NCBI RefSeq assembly: GCF_019857185.1
Contig: NZ_JAHWXP010000004.1
Location: 124,001-188,000 of the forward strand
Source: Alteriqipengyuania abyssalis
Lineage (GTDB): Bacteria > Pseudomonadota > Alphaproteobacteria > Sphingomonadales > Sphingomonadaceae
DNA: 64,000 nt
Reading direction: 5' to 3'
Part shown: piece after piece, positions 19,951-28,872 of the stretch
Numbering within the stretch: the first letter of the stretch is position 1
Layout: each line of letters begins with the position of its first letter
The notes under the pieces: model-generated
Seen by the model: the letters and a program-made list of their open reading frames with translations, nothing else
Databases searched by the model: none
Told to the model about the DNA's origin: nothing
Position numbers and translations under genes: made by a program

Positions 19951-20712
19951 CTAGCCGAGCATCGCCATCCCGCCATTGACGTGGAGGGTCTGCCCGGTGA
20001 CGTAGGCTGCCTCGTCGCTGGCGAGGTAGGCCACGGCAGCGCCGATTTCGTCGCCCTCGCCCATGCGGCCCGCCGGAATGCGCGCTTCGATGGCTGCCTT
20101 CTGCTTGTCGTCCAGCGCATCGGTCATCGCGGTGCGGATGAAGCCGGGGGCGACGCAGTTGACGGTGATTCCCCGGGTGGCGAGTTCCTGCGCAAGGCTT
20201 TTCGACATGCCCGTCAGGCCTGCCTTAGCCGCCGAGTAGTTCATCTGCCCGGGATTGCCCGTCGCACCCACGACGCTGGTGATCGAGATGATCCGGCCAT
20301 GGCGCGCCTTCATCATCGGGCGGGCGGCGGCGCGCATCAGGCGGAAGGCGGCTTCCAGATTGATCCGGATCACCTGATCCCACTCGTCGTCCTTCATCCG
20401 CATGGCGAGGTTGTCGCGCGTGATCCCGGCATTGTTCACCAGGATGTCGACCTTGCCGAGCGTGTCGATCGTCGCGGGGATCAGTTCCTCGACACTGGTC
20501 GGGTTGGACAGGTCGCAGGTGATCTCGACATGCGCGCCGCTATCATGCGCGTATTCGTCGTTGAGCTGGTCGCGAAACGCGCGCAGCTTGTCGCCGTTGG
20601 AGCCCGACAGCGCAAGGCGCGCGCCCTGCGATGCGAGGGCACGGGCGATCGCCGAACCGATCCCGCCGCTTGCGCCGGTTACCAGCGCGGTCTTTCCTTC
20701 AAGTGAGAACAT
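19951..20712 (-). CDS. fabG: 3-oxoacyl-[acyl-carrier-protein] reductase
   Basis: A 253-residue short-chain dehydrogenase with the NADPH-binding TGASGGIG near residue 13, NNAGITRDNL (the FabG-type NNAGITRD motif) and the catalytic Ser-Tyr-Lys set (ITSVVGATGNPGQMNYSAAKAG). It reduces 3-ketoacyl-ACP in fatty acid elongation. Its start overlaps the fabD stop by one base (TGATG), so the pair is translationally coupled. The C-terminal LHVNGGMAML is family typical. 215 bases without a gene separate it from dnaN. Confidence 0.95.
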   Translation of the reverse strand: MFSLEGKTALVTGASGGIGSAIARALASQGARLALSGSNGDKLRAFRDQLNDEYAHDSGAHVEITCDLSNPTSVEELIPATIDTLGKVDILVNNAGITRDNLAMRMKDDEWDQVIRINLEAAFRLMRAAARPMMKARHGRIISITSVVGATGNPGQMNYSAAKAGLTGMSKSLAQELATRGITVNCVAPGFIRTAMTDALDDKQKAAIEARIPAGRMGEGDEIGAAVAYLASDEAAYVTGQTLHVNGGMAMLG

Positions 20713-21650
20713 CAGGCCAGTTCCTTCGCCAGCGCTTCGAGGTCTTCCATGGTGATCGCACTGGTCACCTTCGCGTCCTTGTCGGTGCGGCTGACCATCG
20801 GGCCGAGCACCTTGCCGCCCAGTTCCACGAACTGCTCCACTCCGTCCGCGCGCATCGCCAGCACGCTCTCACGCCAGCGGACGCGACCGGTGATCTGGTC
20901 GACCAGCAGGGCCTTTTCCTCGTCCGAATCGGCCACCTTCGCGGCGGTCACATTGGCATAGAGCGGCAGGTCCATCGCCGAAGGCGGCGTGTTTTCCAGC
21001 GCCAGCTTCATCCGCTGCGCGGCGGGCTTCATCAGCGAACAGTGGAACGGCGCGGAAACCGCGATCTTGATCGCGCGCTTCGCCCCGTATTCCTTCGCCA
21101 TGTCGAGCACCCGGTCGATCGCCTGAGCGTGGCCCGACAGAACGACCTGCGAGGGGTCGTTGTCGTTCGCGATCTCGCACACCTGACCTTCGGCAGCGGC
21201 CTCGGCCAGCTTCTGCGCTGTCTCGATATCCGAGCCCAGCAGCGCGGCCATGGAACCGACGCCGATCGGCACGGCATCCTGCATCGCGATGCCGCGCAGG
21301 CGCAGCAGCTTCGCGGTTTCGGTCAGCGAGAAGGCGTTGACCGCACACAGCGCGGTATATTCGCCCAGCGAATGCCCGGCGACGCAATCGCCCGCATCCT
21401 TCAGCTTCACGCCGAAGTCGTTCTCCAGCACGCGCAGCGCGGCGATGGCATTGGCCATGATCGCGGGCTGCGCATTGGAGGTCAGCGTGAGTTCGGCATC
21501 AGGCCCTTCGCGCATCAGCGTGAACAGCTTCTGGTTCAGCGCGTCGTCGACTTCCTGAAAGGTCTCGCGCGCGGCGGCGCTGGCTTCGGCGAGGTCGGCA
21601 CCCATGCCGACCTTCTGGCTCCCCTGCCCGGGGAAGATGAAAGCTCGCAT
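20712..21650 (-). CDS. fabD: Malonyl-CoA:ACP transacylase
   Basis: The 312-residue enzyme starts at MRAFIFPGQGSQKVGMGADL (ATG 21650); an in-frame extension to 21779 has no FabD similarity. The catalytic serine lies in AGHSLGEYTAL, and the partner His in VSAPFHCSLM. It loads malonyl groups onto acyl carrier protein in type II fatty acid synthesis. It is the first gene of a coupled fabD-fabG unit; acpP is not visible downstream in the window. Confidence 0.96.
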   Translation of the reverse strand: MRAFIFPGQGSQKVGMGADLAEASAAARETFQEVDDALNQKLFTLMREGPDAELTLTSNAQPAIMANAIAALRVLENDFGVKLKDAGDCVAGHSLGEYTALCAVNAFSLTETAKLLRLRGIAMQDAVPIGVGSMAALLGSDIETAQKLAEAAAEGQVCEIANDNDPSQVVLSGHAQAIDRVLDMAKEYGAKRAIKIAVSAPFHCSLMKPAAQRMKLALENTPPSAMDLPLYANVTAAKVADSDEEKALLVDQITGRVRWRESVLAMRADGVEQFVELGGKVLGPMVSRTDKDAKVTSAITMEDLEALAKELA

Positions 21651-21673
21651 AATATCTCCTTGTTGCCTGCGGC

Positions 21674-22504
21674 CTAGGAACCGCGCGCCGGGCTGGCAAG
21701 GCCGAAGGGGACGATCCGATTGGCGGCGGTATGGCCGATTTCGGCCCGGCCGAGGTATGGAATACCTGCCCGCGCGCACCAGAACTGCGCGATTTCCTCT
21801 GCGCTCATACCGAATTCACGGTCGTTCTCCGGCACATTGCTGACCGCCCCCAGCCTCAGCCCCGCGACCCGCGGCAGGGTGTTGGACAGGCTGAAGAACA
21901 GCCGGTCGACCGCGTAGAGATGCTCGCTCACCTCCTCGACCATCACCACATGGCCCGAAAGATCGGGCAGCATCGGCGTATCGACCATCATCGCCAGAGT
22001 GATGAGGTTGAACGCGACCACCGGCGTCTTGCCGTCGAGGCTCGGCTCCAGCCCGCTGCCATCGCCGGAGAACCAGCGCAGCACGCGGCGCACCGCCTCG
22101 CGCCCATGCTCGCTGCGCGCGCTGACCGGCATGGAACCGTGGACCGGCTGGCCGATCCCCGCGCGGTAGAGCGCGGCGAGCATGTAGCCCATGTCCGAAA
22201 AGCCGACATAGGTCTTCTGCCGCGCGGCATCGTTCATCTGCGCCACCGCCGCCTGCGCGATCCGGTTGGAGCCATAGCCGCCCTTGGCGAACCATACGGC
22301 ATCGAACTGCGGGTCATTGGCGCAATCGAGCAGCGCGGTCAGGCGTTGCAGATCGGTGCCGGCGAAGTGGCCCCAGCTTTCGAAGCATTGCGGGTGCACA
22401 TGGACGCCGTGTTCGGGAAACTCGTCCGCGACCAGCTGCTCGATCGCGGCGGCATGGTCGGGCGTGATGGCGGTTGCGGGCGCGCAGATGGCGATGCGGG
22501 TCAT
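21674..22504 (-). CDS. ldcA: Murein LD-carboxypeptidase (peptidase family S66)
   Basis: The 276-residue cytoplasmic serine peptidase starts MTRIAICAPATAIT. The S66 triad can be placed as Ser in YVGFSDMGYM, Glu in MVEEVSEHLYAVDRL and His in AEIGHTAANRIV. KGGYGSNR is a further family mark. LdcA removes the terminal D-alanine from recycled muropeptides, giving tripeptide. A Mur ligase is transcribed divergently across a repeat-filled spacer, which fits a peptidoglycan-recycling role. Confidence 0.85.
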   Translation of the reverse strand: MTRIAICAPATAITPDHAAAIEQLVADEFPEHGVHVHPQCFESWGHFAGTDLQRLTALLDCANDPQFDAVWFAKGGYGSNRIAQAAVAQMNDAARQKTYVGFSDMGYMLAALYRAGIGQPVHGSMPVSARSEHGREAVRRVLRWFSGDGSGLEPSLDGKTPVVAFNLITLAMMVDTPMLPDLSGHVVMVEEVSEHLYAVDRLFFSLSNTLPRVAGLRLGAVSNVPENDREFGMSAEEIAQFWCARAGIPYLGRAEIGHTAANRIVPFGLASPARGS

Positions 22505-22534
22505 GTCTTCGCTGTACCCGCCAAACCCACCCCC

Positions 22535-22618
22535 GTCATCCCCGCGCAGGCGGGGATCCCGCTCTCTTCAGCGGAGGCGAGTGGCAAAAAGCGGGACCCC
22601 CGCCTGCGCGGGGGTGAC
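22535..22618. repeat. Long imperfect inverted repeat (CCCCGCGCAGGCGGGGA type)
   Basis: GTCATCCCCGCGCAGGCGGG (from 22535) pairs with CCCGCCTGCGCGGGGGTGAC (ending 22618) across a 32-base loop, giving a stem of about 25 pairs with a few mismatches. It fills the spacer between divergent ldcA and the Mur ligase gene. I recall this kind of repeat as widely dispersed in proteobacterial genomes. It could affect both promoters or end stray transcripts. Confidence 0.7.
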
Positions 22619-22648
22619 GAGTTGGTCTAATGACAATAGGCAGGCCGG

Positions 22649-24079
22649 ATGACCGACCTTCCCGACCCCACCGCCGACCTGACCGCCCGCCCCTGGTTCT
22701 TCTGCGGGATCGGCGGATCGGGCATGCAACCGCTCGCCGCGATCCTGAAGGGGCGCGGGGCGGAGGTCGCCGGATCGGACCGCAGCTTCGACCAAGGCCG
22801 CACGCCCGAGAAATTCGCCGCGCTGGAGCGGCAGGGCTTCCAGCTGTTCCCGCAGGACGGCAGCGGGATCACCCGGCCCGAACAAGTGCTGGTGGCCAGC
22901 GCCGCAGTCGAAGACACCGTGCCCGAAGTCGTCCGTGCGAAGGAACTGGGCCTACCCCGCCTGACCCGCGCCGACCTCAACGCAGCGCTGTTCAACGCCG
23001 CCGAAACCGGCATCGCGGTCGCGGGGACCAGCGGCAAGTCGACCGTCACCGGTATGCTCGGCTGGATCCTGCATCATGCGGGCAGAAACCCCACGATCAT
23101 GAACGGCGCGGTGATGAAGAACTTCGTCAGCGACGACCGCCCCTTCGCCAGCGCGGTGGTGGGTGATGCGGACCTGTATGTGTCGGAGGTCGACGAAAGC
23201 GACGGCTCGATCGCGCAATACACACCCGCGGTCGGCATCCTTCTCAACGTCTCGCTCGACCACAAGAGCATGGACGAGTTGCGCCAGCTTTTCGGAGATT
23301 TCCTCGAGGCGTCGGAGCGCGGCGTGGTGAATGCCGATGACGAGGAAGCCTTCCGCCTCGTCGCGCACGCCAATGCACCGCTGACCTTCGGCGTGACCAA
23401 TGGCTGCGCGGCACTCGGCATCGTTGAGGGCAGCATTGCCGAAGGGCCGACGCGGCAGGCGGCGATGGTCCACGACAAGCGCGACGATACGCAGCACGCG
23501 CTGACGCTCAACCTGCCGGGGCGGCACAACCTGTCGAACGCGCTCGCGGCGATCGCAGGCGCGAATGCGGCGGGTGTGCCGGTGGCGGATGCGGTTGCCG
23601 CGCTGGCCGAGTTCAAAGGGCTGGCGCGCCGGTTCGATATCGTCGGCACGTCCTCCTCAGGCGTGACCATGATCGACGACTTCGGTCACAACCCGGAGAA
23701 AGCCGCGGCGACCCTGCGCACGCTGAAAGCACACGAAGGCCGCGTGCTCGCGTTCTTCCAGCCGCATGGCTATGGGCCCTTGAAGCAGATAGGTGCCGAA
23801 CTGGCCGAAACCTTCGCCCGCGAACTTGGCCCTGAAGATATCACCCTGTTGTGCGATCCGGTCTACTTCGGCGGCACGGTCGACCGCTCCGAAGGCAGCG
23901 AGCGGATCGTCGACCTGATCGCCGAGCACGGTGGAAAGGCCCTGTGCATCAACACGCGCGAGGGCTGCGGCGACTGGCTGGTGGCGAACGCAAAACCCGG
24001 CGACCGCATCGCCGTAATGGGCGCGCGTGACGATACTCTGAGCGTGTTTGCCCGCGACGTGCTGGAGCGGCTGGCTTGA
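22649..24079 (+). CDS. Mur ligase (UDP-N-acetylmuramate:peptide ligase, Mpl- or MurC-like)
   Basis: The 476-residue protein has the three-domain Mur ligase plan: an N-terminal GIGGSGMQPLAAI for UDP-sugar binding, the ATP loop VAGTSGKSTVTGML near residue 130, central VSEVDESDGSI and LNVSLDHKSMDEL, and the C-terminal MIDDFGHNPEKAAATL. It could be MurC (adds L-Ala) or Mpl (reattaches recycled tripeptide). Divergent ldcA, which makes that tripeptide, and the absence of other cell-wall genes nearby favour Mpl, but the sequence alone does not settle it. Confidence 0.82.
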   Translation: MTDLPDPTADLTARPWFFCGIGGSGMQPLAAILKGRGAEVAGSDRSFDQGRTPEKFAALERQGFQLFPQDGSGITRPEQVLVASAAVEDTVPEVVRAKELGLPRLTRADLNAALFNAAETGIAVAGTSGKSTVTGMLGWILHHAGRNPTIMNGAVMKNFVSDDRPFASAVVGDADLYVSEVDESDGSIAQYTPAVGILLNVSLDHKSMDELRQLFGDFLEASERGVVNADDEEAFRLVAHANAPLTFGVTNGCAALGIVEGSIAEGPTRQAAMVHDKRDDTQHALTLNLPGRHNLSNALAAIAGANAAGVPVADAVAALAEFKGLARRFDIVGTSSSGVTMIDDFGHNPEKAAATLRTLKAHEGRVLAFFQPHGYGPLKQIGAELAETFARELGPEDITLLCDPVYFGGTVDRSEGSERIVDLIAEHGGKALCINTREGCGDWLVANAKPGDRIAVMGARDDTLSVFARDVLERLA

Positions 24080-24363
24080 GCGTCTACGAACGCGCCCGCC
24101 GCCACGCGCTCAAGATGCTGCTCGGCGTGGCGCTCGGCGTGGTGTTCATCATCGCGGTCGATGCGTGGATCGGCCATTCGAGCATCGCCTTTGCGATCGT
24201 GATCTTCGGCTTGTTCATGGCCAATATCGGCATCCTCGGCTTCAACTGCCCGAACTGCCGCAAGAACCTGTTCTTTCGCGGCCCGCTGATGCTGCCATGG
24301 CCAAACAGGACCTGCAGCCGCTGCGGCACGGACCTTGCGAAGGAGCCCTGGCGCGGCGCCTAG
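24076..24363 (+). CDS. Small membrane protein with a zinc-ribbon-like tail
   Basis: The 95-residue protein begins at a TTG overlapping the stop of the Mur ligase (TTGA), so it is translationally coupled. Two hydrophobic helices span about 12-30 and 36-54. Two Cys pairs follow (NCPNCRKN and RTCSRCGTD), the layout of a small zinc ribbon. The family is not recognised. It ends tail to tail with the DUF808 gene, overlapping it by four bases. Confidence 0.7.
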   Translation: MSVYERARRHALKMLLGVALGVVFIIAVDAWIGHSSIAFAIVIFGLFMANIGILGFNCPNCRKNLFFRGPLMLPWPNRTCSRCGTDLAKEPWRGA

Positions 24364-25322
24364 TGCGCGCCCTCGCCGCCGCCTTCTTCGTGGCCCACGC
24401 CGAACACCTTGTGCAGCACGAAAAAGATCACCGTGCCCAATACCAGCCCGAGTAGCGCGGACGAGGTCGCATAGGCCACCCAGCCGAGCACGCCGCCCAG
24501 CGCGCCGGTCGTCGTCTCCACCGCATGCTCCAGCCCATGCGCCGCGCCGTAGAGCGGCTGGAAGCCGAGCTCGTGCGTTCCGTGCAGGATGATCCCGCCA
24601 CCGACCCACAGCATCGCTGCGGTGCCCACCACCGAAAGGATGGTCAGGATATGGGGCATCGCGTTGAGCATCACCTTGCCCACCTTCTTCGCGAAGTCGC
24701 CGGGCTTTTTCATCAGGTGCAGGCCGATATCGTCCAGCTTCACGATCAGCGCCACCGCGCCGTAAATGCCGGCCGTCACCGCCAGGCCGACCAGCGCCAG
24801 CACGATCGCGCGGGTGACGAAGGTTTCCGCCGCCACCTCGTTCAGAGCGATCGCCATGATCTCCGCCGAGAGAATCAGGTCGGTGCGGATCGCGCCATCG
24901 ACGCGCTTCTTCTCGAAGGCCTTTTCGTTCTTGATCGGCTCATCCACGGTGTCGCCATGCTTGTCGCCGGTCAGCTTCTCGATGATCTTCTCCGCGCCTT
25001 CGTAGGACAGGTAGCAGCCGCCCAGCATCAGGATGAAGACGATCGCCTGCGGCAGGAACTCGCTCAGCAAAAGGGCGCCGGGCAATAATATCAAGAGCTT
25101 GTTCTTGACGCTGCCCACCGCGATCTTGGCGATGATCGGCAGTTCGCGGGCGGGCGAGAAGCCGGTGACGTAGCTCGGCGTCACCGCCGCATCGTCGATC
25201 ACCACGCCTGCGGTCTTCGTGCCCGCGCGGCCCGCCGCCGCCGCGACATCGTCGACCGAGGCCGCCGCGGCGCGTGCGATTATCGATACATCATCCAGTA
25301 GTGCAGCAAGGCCGCCGGGCAC
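24360..25322 (-). CDS. DUF808 family inner-membrane protein (YedI-like)
   Basis: The 320-residue protein has the DUF808 pattern: an N-terminal MPGGLAALLDDVSIIARAAA, a hydrophobic core with about six to eight membrane segments, GGCYLSYEGAEKI and a soluble loop KHGDTVDEPIKNEKAFEKKR. The C-terminus is His/Glu-rich (GVGHEEGGGEGAH). The biochemical role of the family is not established. It stands alone and ends against the small zinc-ribbon protein. Confidence 0.88.
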   Translation of the reverse strand: MPGGLAALLDDVSIIARAAAASVDDVAAAAGRAGTKTAGVVIDDAAVTPSYVTGFSPARELPIIAKIAVGSVKNKLLILLPGALLLSEFLPQAIVFILMLGGCYLSYEGAEKIIEKLTGDKHGDTVDEPIKNEKAFEKKRVDGAIRTDLILSAEIMAIALNEVAAETFVTRAIVLALVGLAVTAGIYGAVALIVKLDDIGLHLMKKPGDFAKKVGKVMLNAMPHILTILSVVGTAAMLWVGGGIILHGTHELGFQPLYGAAHGLEHAVETTTGALGGVLGWVAYATSSALLGLVLGTVIFFVLHKVFGVGHEEGGGEGAH

Positions 25323-25337
25323 GCTATTCTCCTAAGT

Positions 25338-25694
25338 TCAGTCTATAATCTCAAGCGTATGACGGCGGCCTCGAGCGTCCGTTCCGACGGTGCTTTGAAA
25401 AACGTGCGTTGCGTCAGCACGCCGCGTCTGCCTGAACACGGCAATAAGGTTGTCAGCCTCATCGAATGTACAGAATACCTTGAGGGCGCGATCTGCCGAG
25501 ACCATCGCATCGCCGACTTTACCGAAGGTCAGGAAACCTTCAGAAAGGTGGGCGTCACGACATGACTGGACAGTTGGCAGATCGGTTGCCTCGGCAAGGA
25601 ATATCGCACTGGAAGAGGTTCGAGAGGGAGCCCCGCAAGCAACGAGCTGACATGCAGCGAGAATCATGGCTGCGAGTGTCGGAAGTTTAGACAT
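25338..25694 (-). CDS. Hypothetical lipoprotein
   Basis: The 118-residue protein is chosen from the ATG at 25694, which is preceded by AGGGGG; a longer frame to 26186 is antisense to rpsF and was rejected. The signal AAMILAACQLVAC ends in a lipobox (LVAC), so the mature protein would be acylated at Cys. The rest contains two more Cys (QSCRDAH, KVFCTFD) and no family I recognise. It is divergent from rpsF. Confidence 0.7.
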   Translation of the reverse strand: MSKLPTLAAMILAACQLVACGAPSRTSSSAIFLAEATDLPTVQSCRDAHLSEGFLTFGKVGDAMVSADRALKVFCTFDEADNLIAVFRQTRRADATHVFQSTVGTDARGRRHTLEIID

Positions 25695-25756
25695 GGACAC
25701 CCCCTGAGCTTGCGACCGACACAATGACTGCCCGCCGCGGCACGATCCCACAAGCC

Positions 25757-25784
25757 TTGCATTATTCCACGATCCAGCTATGTG
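25757..25784 (+). promoter_or_regulatory. Possible promoter of rpsF-rpsR-rplI
   Basis: TTGCAT (25757-25762) and TATGTG (25779-25784) are spaced 16 bases apart, about 115 bases before the rpsF ATG. The leader between contains a small hairpin (CCGTC/GACGG near 25849-25863) that might be part of an autoregulatory S6:S18 site, but I could not match the known motif with confidence. Confidence 0.35.
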
Positions 25785-25898
25785 CCCCGCTTCCCTGCTG
25801 TGGGTGACGGCCCGCAGTGGGGAAACCAAGAAAGCCGGAGGGGCCCCGTCATCCGGACGGACAAGCCAGCGATCGGCAGCAATGTGAAAGGAAAAGGC

Positions 25899-26270
25899 AT
25901 GGCTCTGTACGAGCATGTATTCCTTGCGCGCCAGGATCTGAGCCAGTCGCAAGTCGACGCTCTGGCCGCGCAAGCCACCGAGATTATCGAGTCGAACGAA
26001 GGCAAGGTCACCAAGACGGAGACCTGGGGTCTGAAGAACCTCGCCTACAAGATCGACCGCAACCGCAAGGCCCACTTCGTTCTGCTGAACATCGAAGGCC
26101 CCGGTGCGATGGTCGCCGAACTCGAACGGCAGACCCGCATCAACGAAGACGTCATCCGCTACATGACCATCCGCGTGGACGAACACGAGGAAGGCCCCTC
26201 GGCGATGATGCGCAAGAACGAACGCGATTCCAAGAAGCGCCGCGAGCGCTCCGATCGGGGAGACGACTAA
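25899..26270 (+). CDS. rpsF: 30S ribosomal protein S6
   Basis: The 123-residue protein starts [19 protein letters not shown] at the ATG at 25899, after GAAAGGAAAAGGC; the longer frame from 25782 has no S6 similarity. It binds 16S rRNA with S18 on the platform of the small subunit. The C-terminal tail is charged ([12 protein letters not shown]); S6 tails are the substrate of RimK, whose gene is about 4 kb downstream. Its stop overlaps the rpsR start (TAATG). Confidence 0.97.
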   Translation: MALYEHVFLARQDLSQSQVDALAAQATEIIESNEGKVTKTETWGLKNLAYKIDRNRKAHFVLLNIEGPGAMVAELERQTRINEDVIRYMTIRVDEHEEGPSAMMRKNERDSKKRRERSDRGDD

Positions 26271-26494
26271 TGGCCCGCCCGTTTTTCCGCCGCCGCAAGA
26301 CCTGCCCGTTCTCGGGCAAGAATGCTCCGGTCATCGACTACAAGGACGTACGTCTGCTGCAGGGCTTCATGTCCGAGCGTGGCAAGATCGTACCCAGCCG
26401 CATCACCGCCGTCAGCGCGAAGAAGCAGCGTGAACTCGCCAAGGCGATCAAGCGCGCGCGCCACATCGGCCTTCTTCCCTACGTCGTGAAGTAA
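26270..26494 (+). CDS. rpsR: 30S ribosomal protein S18
   Basis: This 74-residue protein, [20 protein letters not shown] and onward, is a standard bacterial S18 with the conserved IDYKDVRLL and the C-terminal RHIGLLPYV. It overlaps the rpsF stop by one base and precedes rplI by 13 bases, the usual S6-S18-L9 operon. The CPFSGK segment keeps one Cys; the protein is probably of the non-zinc type. Confidence 0.97.
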   Translation: MARPFFRRRKTCPFSGKNAPVIDYKDVRLLQGFMSERGKIVPSRITAVSAKKQRELAKAIKRARHIGLLPYVVK

Positions 26495-26507
26495 GAGGAG
26501 CAGAGAC

Positions 26508-27197
26508 ATGGATATTATCCTCCTCGAACGTATCGGCAATCTGGGCAGCATTGGCGACGTCGTGACCGTCAAGGACGGCTACGCACGCAACTTCCTGCTT
26601 CCGCAGAAGAAGGCGCTGCGCGCCAACGCCGCGAACAAGAAGGTCTTCGAAGCGAACCGCGAACGCCTGGAAAAGGAAAACGCGGAACGTCGCGGCGAAG
26701 CCGAAAAGGCTGGCGAGAAGATCGCCGGTGCAGAAATCGTCCTGATCCGCGCGTCCTCGAACGCCGGCCAGCTGTATGGTTCGGTCAACGTGCGCGACAT
26801 CGTGGCGGGCCTCGAAGCCCAGGGCCACGAAGTCGACAAGCGTCAGGTCGTCATGGGTAGCCCGATCAAGACCATCGGCATGCACGACGTCACCGTTGCG
26901 CTGCACCCCGAGGTGCACGTGATCGTGAAGGCCAACGTCGCCCGTTCGGACGACGAAGCCGAACTGCAGAGCCAGGGCGTCGACGTCCTCGCCCAGATGT
27001 TCGAAGACGAACAGCGGGAAATCGAGGAAGCGGCCTCCGAAAACCGGATCGACCCGAATCTCGAGCCGGGCGAAATTCCCGCCGAGCTGATGGAAGACGG
27101 CGTGAGCACGCCCGAAGGCCAGTCGACCACCGAATCGCTGATCGAAGCGACCGAGCCGGAAACGAGCTCGGACGAGGTTGCGCCCAAGGGCGAATAA
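26508..27197 (+). CDS. rplI: 50S ribosomal protein L9 with acidic C-terminal extension
   Basis: At 229 residues it is about 80 longer than the usual L9 (about 150). The N-terminal domain is standard ([33 protein letters not shown]), followed by the connecting helix and the C-terminal domain ending near [14 protein letters not shown]. The extra tail is rich in Glu, Ser and Thr and looks disordered. Such tails occur in related sphingomonads. L9 sits at the L1 stalk base and affects frame maintenance. A strong terminator follows. Confidence 0.95.
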   Translation: MDIILLERIGNLGSIGDVVTVKDGYARNFLLPQKKALRANAANKKVFEANRERLEKENAERRGEAEKAGEKIAGAEIVLIRASSNAGQLYGSVNVRDIVAGLEAQGHEVDKRQVVMGSPIKTIGMHDVTVALHPEVHVIVKANVARSDDEAELQSQGVDVLAQMFEDEQREIEEAASENRIDPNLEPGEIPAELMEDGVSTPEGQSTTESLIEATEPETSSDEVAPKGE

Positions 27198-27220
27198 GCC
27201 TCGCGCATCGCGCAGCTAGT

Positions 27221-27259
27221 AAAAGGGCCGCTCGCACCACGGTGCGCAGCGGCCTTTTT
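27221..27259 (+). terminator. Terminator of the rpsF-rpsR-rplI operon
   Basis: GGGCCGCTCGCACC pairs with GGTGCGCAGCGGCC around a short loop (27225-27254), followed by five T and C. An A-rich run precedes the stem. Confidence 0.8.
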
Positions 27260-27374
27260 CTTGGGAATCGGTACTGGGCGGCCCTCGCCCGGCCCGCCTG
27301 CGATCGTACCGGACCGGGCGCGATCTCGCGCCTCCCCGCTTGACCCTTACCCCGGGGAGGTTAGACGCCGCGCC

Positions 27375-28811
27375 ATGCTATCCATCGAACAGGCCCTCGA
27401 CGCGCTTCAGGCGCACTACGACGCAAGCATCGCCGCGCTGCGCGAAGACATCATCGCCTTTGCCGAAAACGGCACGCTGCCCGCCGAAAGCGCACGCAAG
27501 GACCGCTACACCTATCCGCGCCTGCTGCTCCACTACGATGGCAGCGAACCCAAGGATTCACAGAGCCGGGCGTTCGGCCGGTTGGGAACGGCGGGCACCT
27601 ATTCCACCACGGTCACCCGCCCGCAGCTGTTCCGCGCCTATCTGCGCGCGCAGCTCGAGCTGATCGAAAGCGACTACACGATCCAGCTCGACGTGCAGCC
27701 TTCCGACCAGGAAATCCCCTTCCCCTACGTGCTCGACGGGGAGGCAACCGCGCGGCTTCAGGGGATCAGCCCGCAGGATATCGCCCGCCACTTCCCGCAT
27801 ACCGACCTCGCCGATATCGGCGACGAGTTGGCCGACGGGATCGAGCTGGACGAGCCCGACCAGCAGATTCCGCTGTCGCTGTTCGACGGGTTGCGGACCG
27901 ATTTCAGCCTCGCCCGTCTGGCGCATTATACCGGCACCGACCCGGAGCATTTCCAGCGCTTCGTGCTGTTCACCAACTACCACCGCTATGTCGACGAATT
28001 CGTCAACTGGGCGGGCGAGCGGCTGGGCGAGGATGGATGCAGCGCGCTGGCCGGCCCCGGCGGGCTTTACCTGACAGAACCCACCGAGAACGCGAAGGAC
28101 CAGCTGTCCGACGCGGCATGGCGGCGTCATCAGATGCCCGCCTACCACCTGATCGGCGAGAATGGCGACGGGATCACGCTGGTCAATATCGGCGTCGGTC
28201 CCAGCAATGCGAAGACGATCTGCGACCATCTGGCGGTGCTGCGGCCCGAGGCGTGGCTGATGATCGGCCATTGCGGCGGCCTGCGCTCCAGCCAGAAGAT
28301 CGGCGACTACGTGCTCGCCCATGCGTACCTGCGCGACGATCACGTGCTCGACCACGTGCTGCCGCCCGAAATTCCGCTGCCCGCGATCGCGGAAGTGCAG
28401 CAGGCGCTGGCGGAGGCGGCGGAAGAGGTCTCCGGCCAGCAGGGCAGCGATCTGAAGCAGCGCCTGCGCACCGGCACCGTGGTCACCACCGACGACCGTA
28501 ACTGGGAACTGCGCTACGCCATGTCGGCGCGGCGCTTCTCGCTCAGCCGGGCGGTCGCGATCGACATGGAAAGCGCGACCATTGCCGCGCAGGGCTTCCG
28601 CTTCCGGGTGCCCTACGGCACGCTGCTGTGCGTCAGCGACAAACCGCTGCACGGCGAGATCAAGCTGCCCAAGCAGGCCAACACCTTCTACGAGGAGGCG
28701 ATCGCCGCGCACCTGCAGATCGGCATCGCCGCCGTGCGCCACCTACGCGAGGAAGGCCCGCGTCTGCACAGCCGCAAGCTGCGGGCGTTCAACGAACCGC
28801 CGTTCAGATAA
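27375..28811 (+). CDS. amn: AMP nucleosidase
   Basis: The 478-residue protein from the ATG at 27375 begins MLSIEQALDALQAHYDASI as bacterial AMP nucleosidases do; a longer frame to 27261 runs into the rplI terminator and was rejected. It hydrolyses AMP to adenine and ribose 5-phosphate, adjusting adenylate pools. The N-terminal Amn domain covers about 1-170. The phosphorylase-fold domain carries NIGVGPSNAKT, GHCGGLRSSQ and the C-terminal IDMESATIAAQGFRFRVPYG. It is monocistronic with a GC hairpin after the stop. Confidence 0.95.
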   Translation: MLSIEQALDALQAHYDASIAALREDIIAFAENGTLPAESARKDRYTYPRLLLHYDGSEPKDSQSRAFGRLGTAGTYSTTVTRPQLFRAYLRAQLELIESDYTIQLDVQPSDQEIPFPYVLDGEATARLQGISPQDIARHFPHTDLADIGDELADGIELDEPDQQIPLSLFDGLRTDFSLARLAHYTGTDPEHFQRFVLFTNYHRYVDEFVNWAGERLGEDGCSALAGPGGLYLTEPTENAKDQLSDAAWRRHQMPAYHLIGENGDGITLVNIGVGPSNAKTICDHLAVLRPEAWLMIGHCGGLRSSQKIGDYVLAHAYLRDDHVLDHVLPPEIPLPAIAEVQQALAEAAEEVSGQQGSDLKQRLRTGTVVTTDDRNWELRYAMSARRFSLSRAVAIDMESATIAAQGFRFRVPYGTLLCVSDKPLHGEIKLPKQANTFYEEAIAAHLQIGIAAVRHLREEGPRLHSRKLRAFNEPPFR

Positions 28812-28812
28812 A

Positions 28813-28842
28813 AGGCGCCCCGCGGACGAACCGGGGGCGCCT
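28813..28842. terminator. GC-rich hairpin after amn
   Basis: AGGCGCCCC (28813-28821) pairs with GGGGCGCCT (28834-28842). No long T-run follows (CAAGATT), so termination strength is uncertain. It separates amn from the convergent YbjN-like gene. Confidence 0.5.
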
Positions 28843-28872
28843 CAAGATTGCTCGACGGGTGCGGAGCGCGGC

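Noticed and set aside
25785-25898. S6:S18 autoregulatory leader upstream of rpsF
   Set aside because: Only a short hairpin is visible; I could not match the known motif, so it is mentioned but not called.
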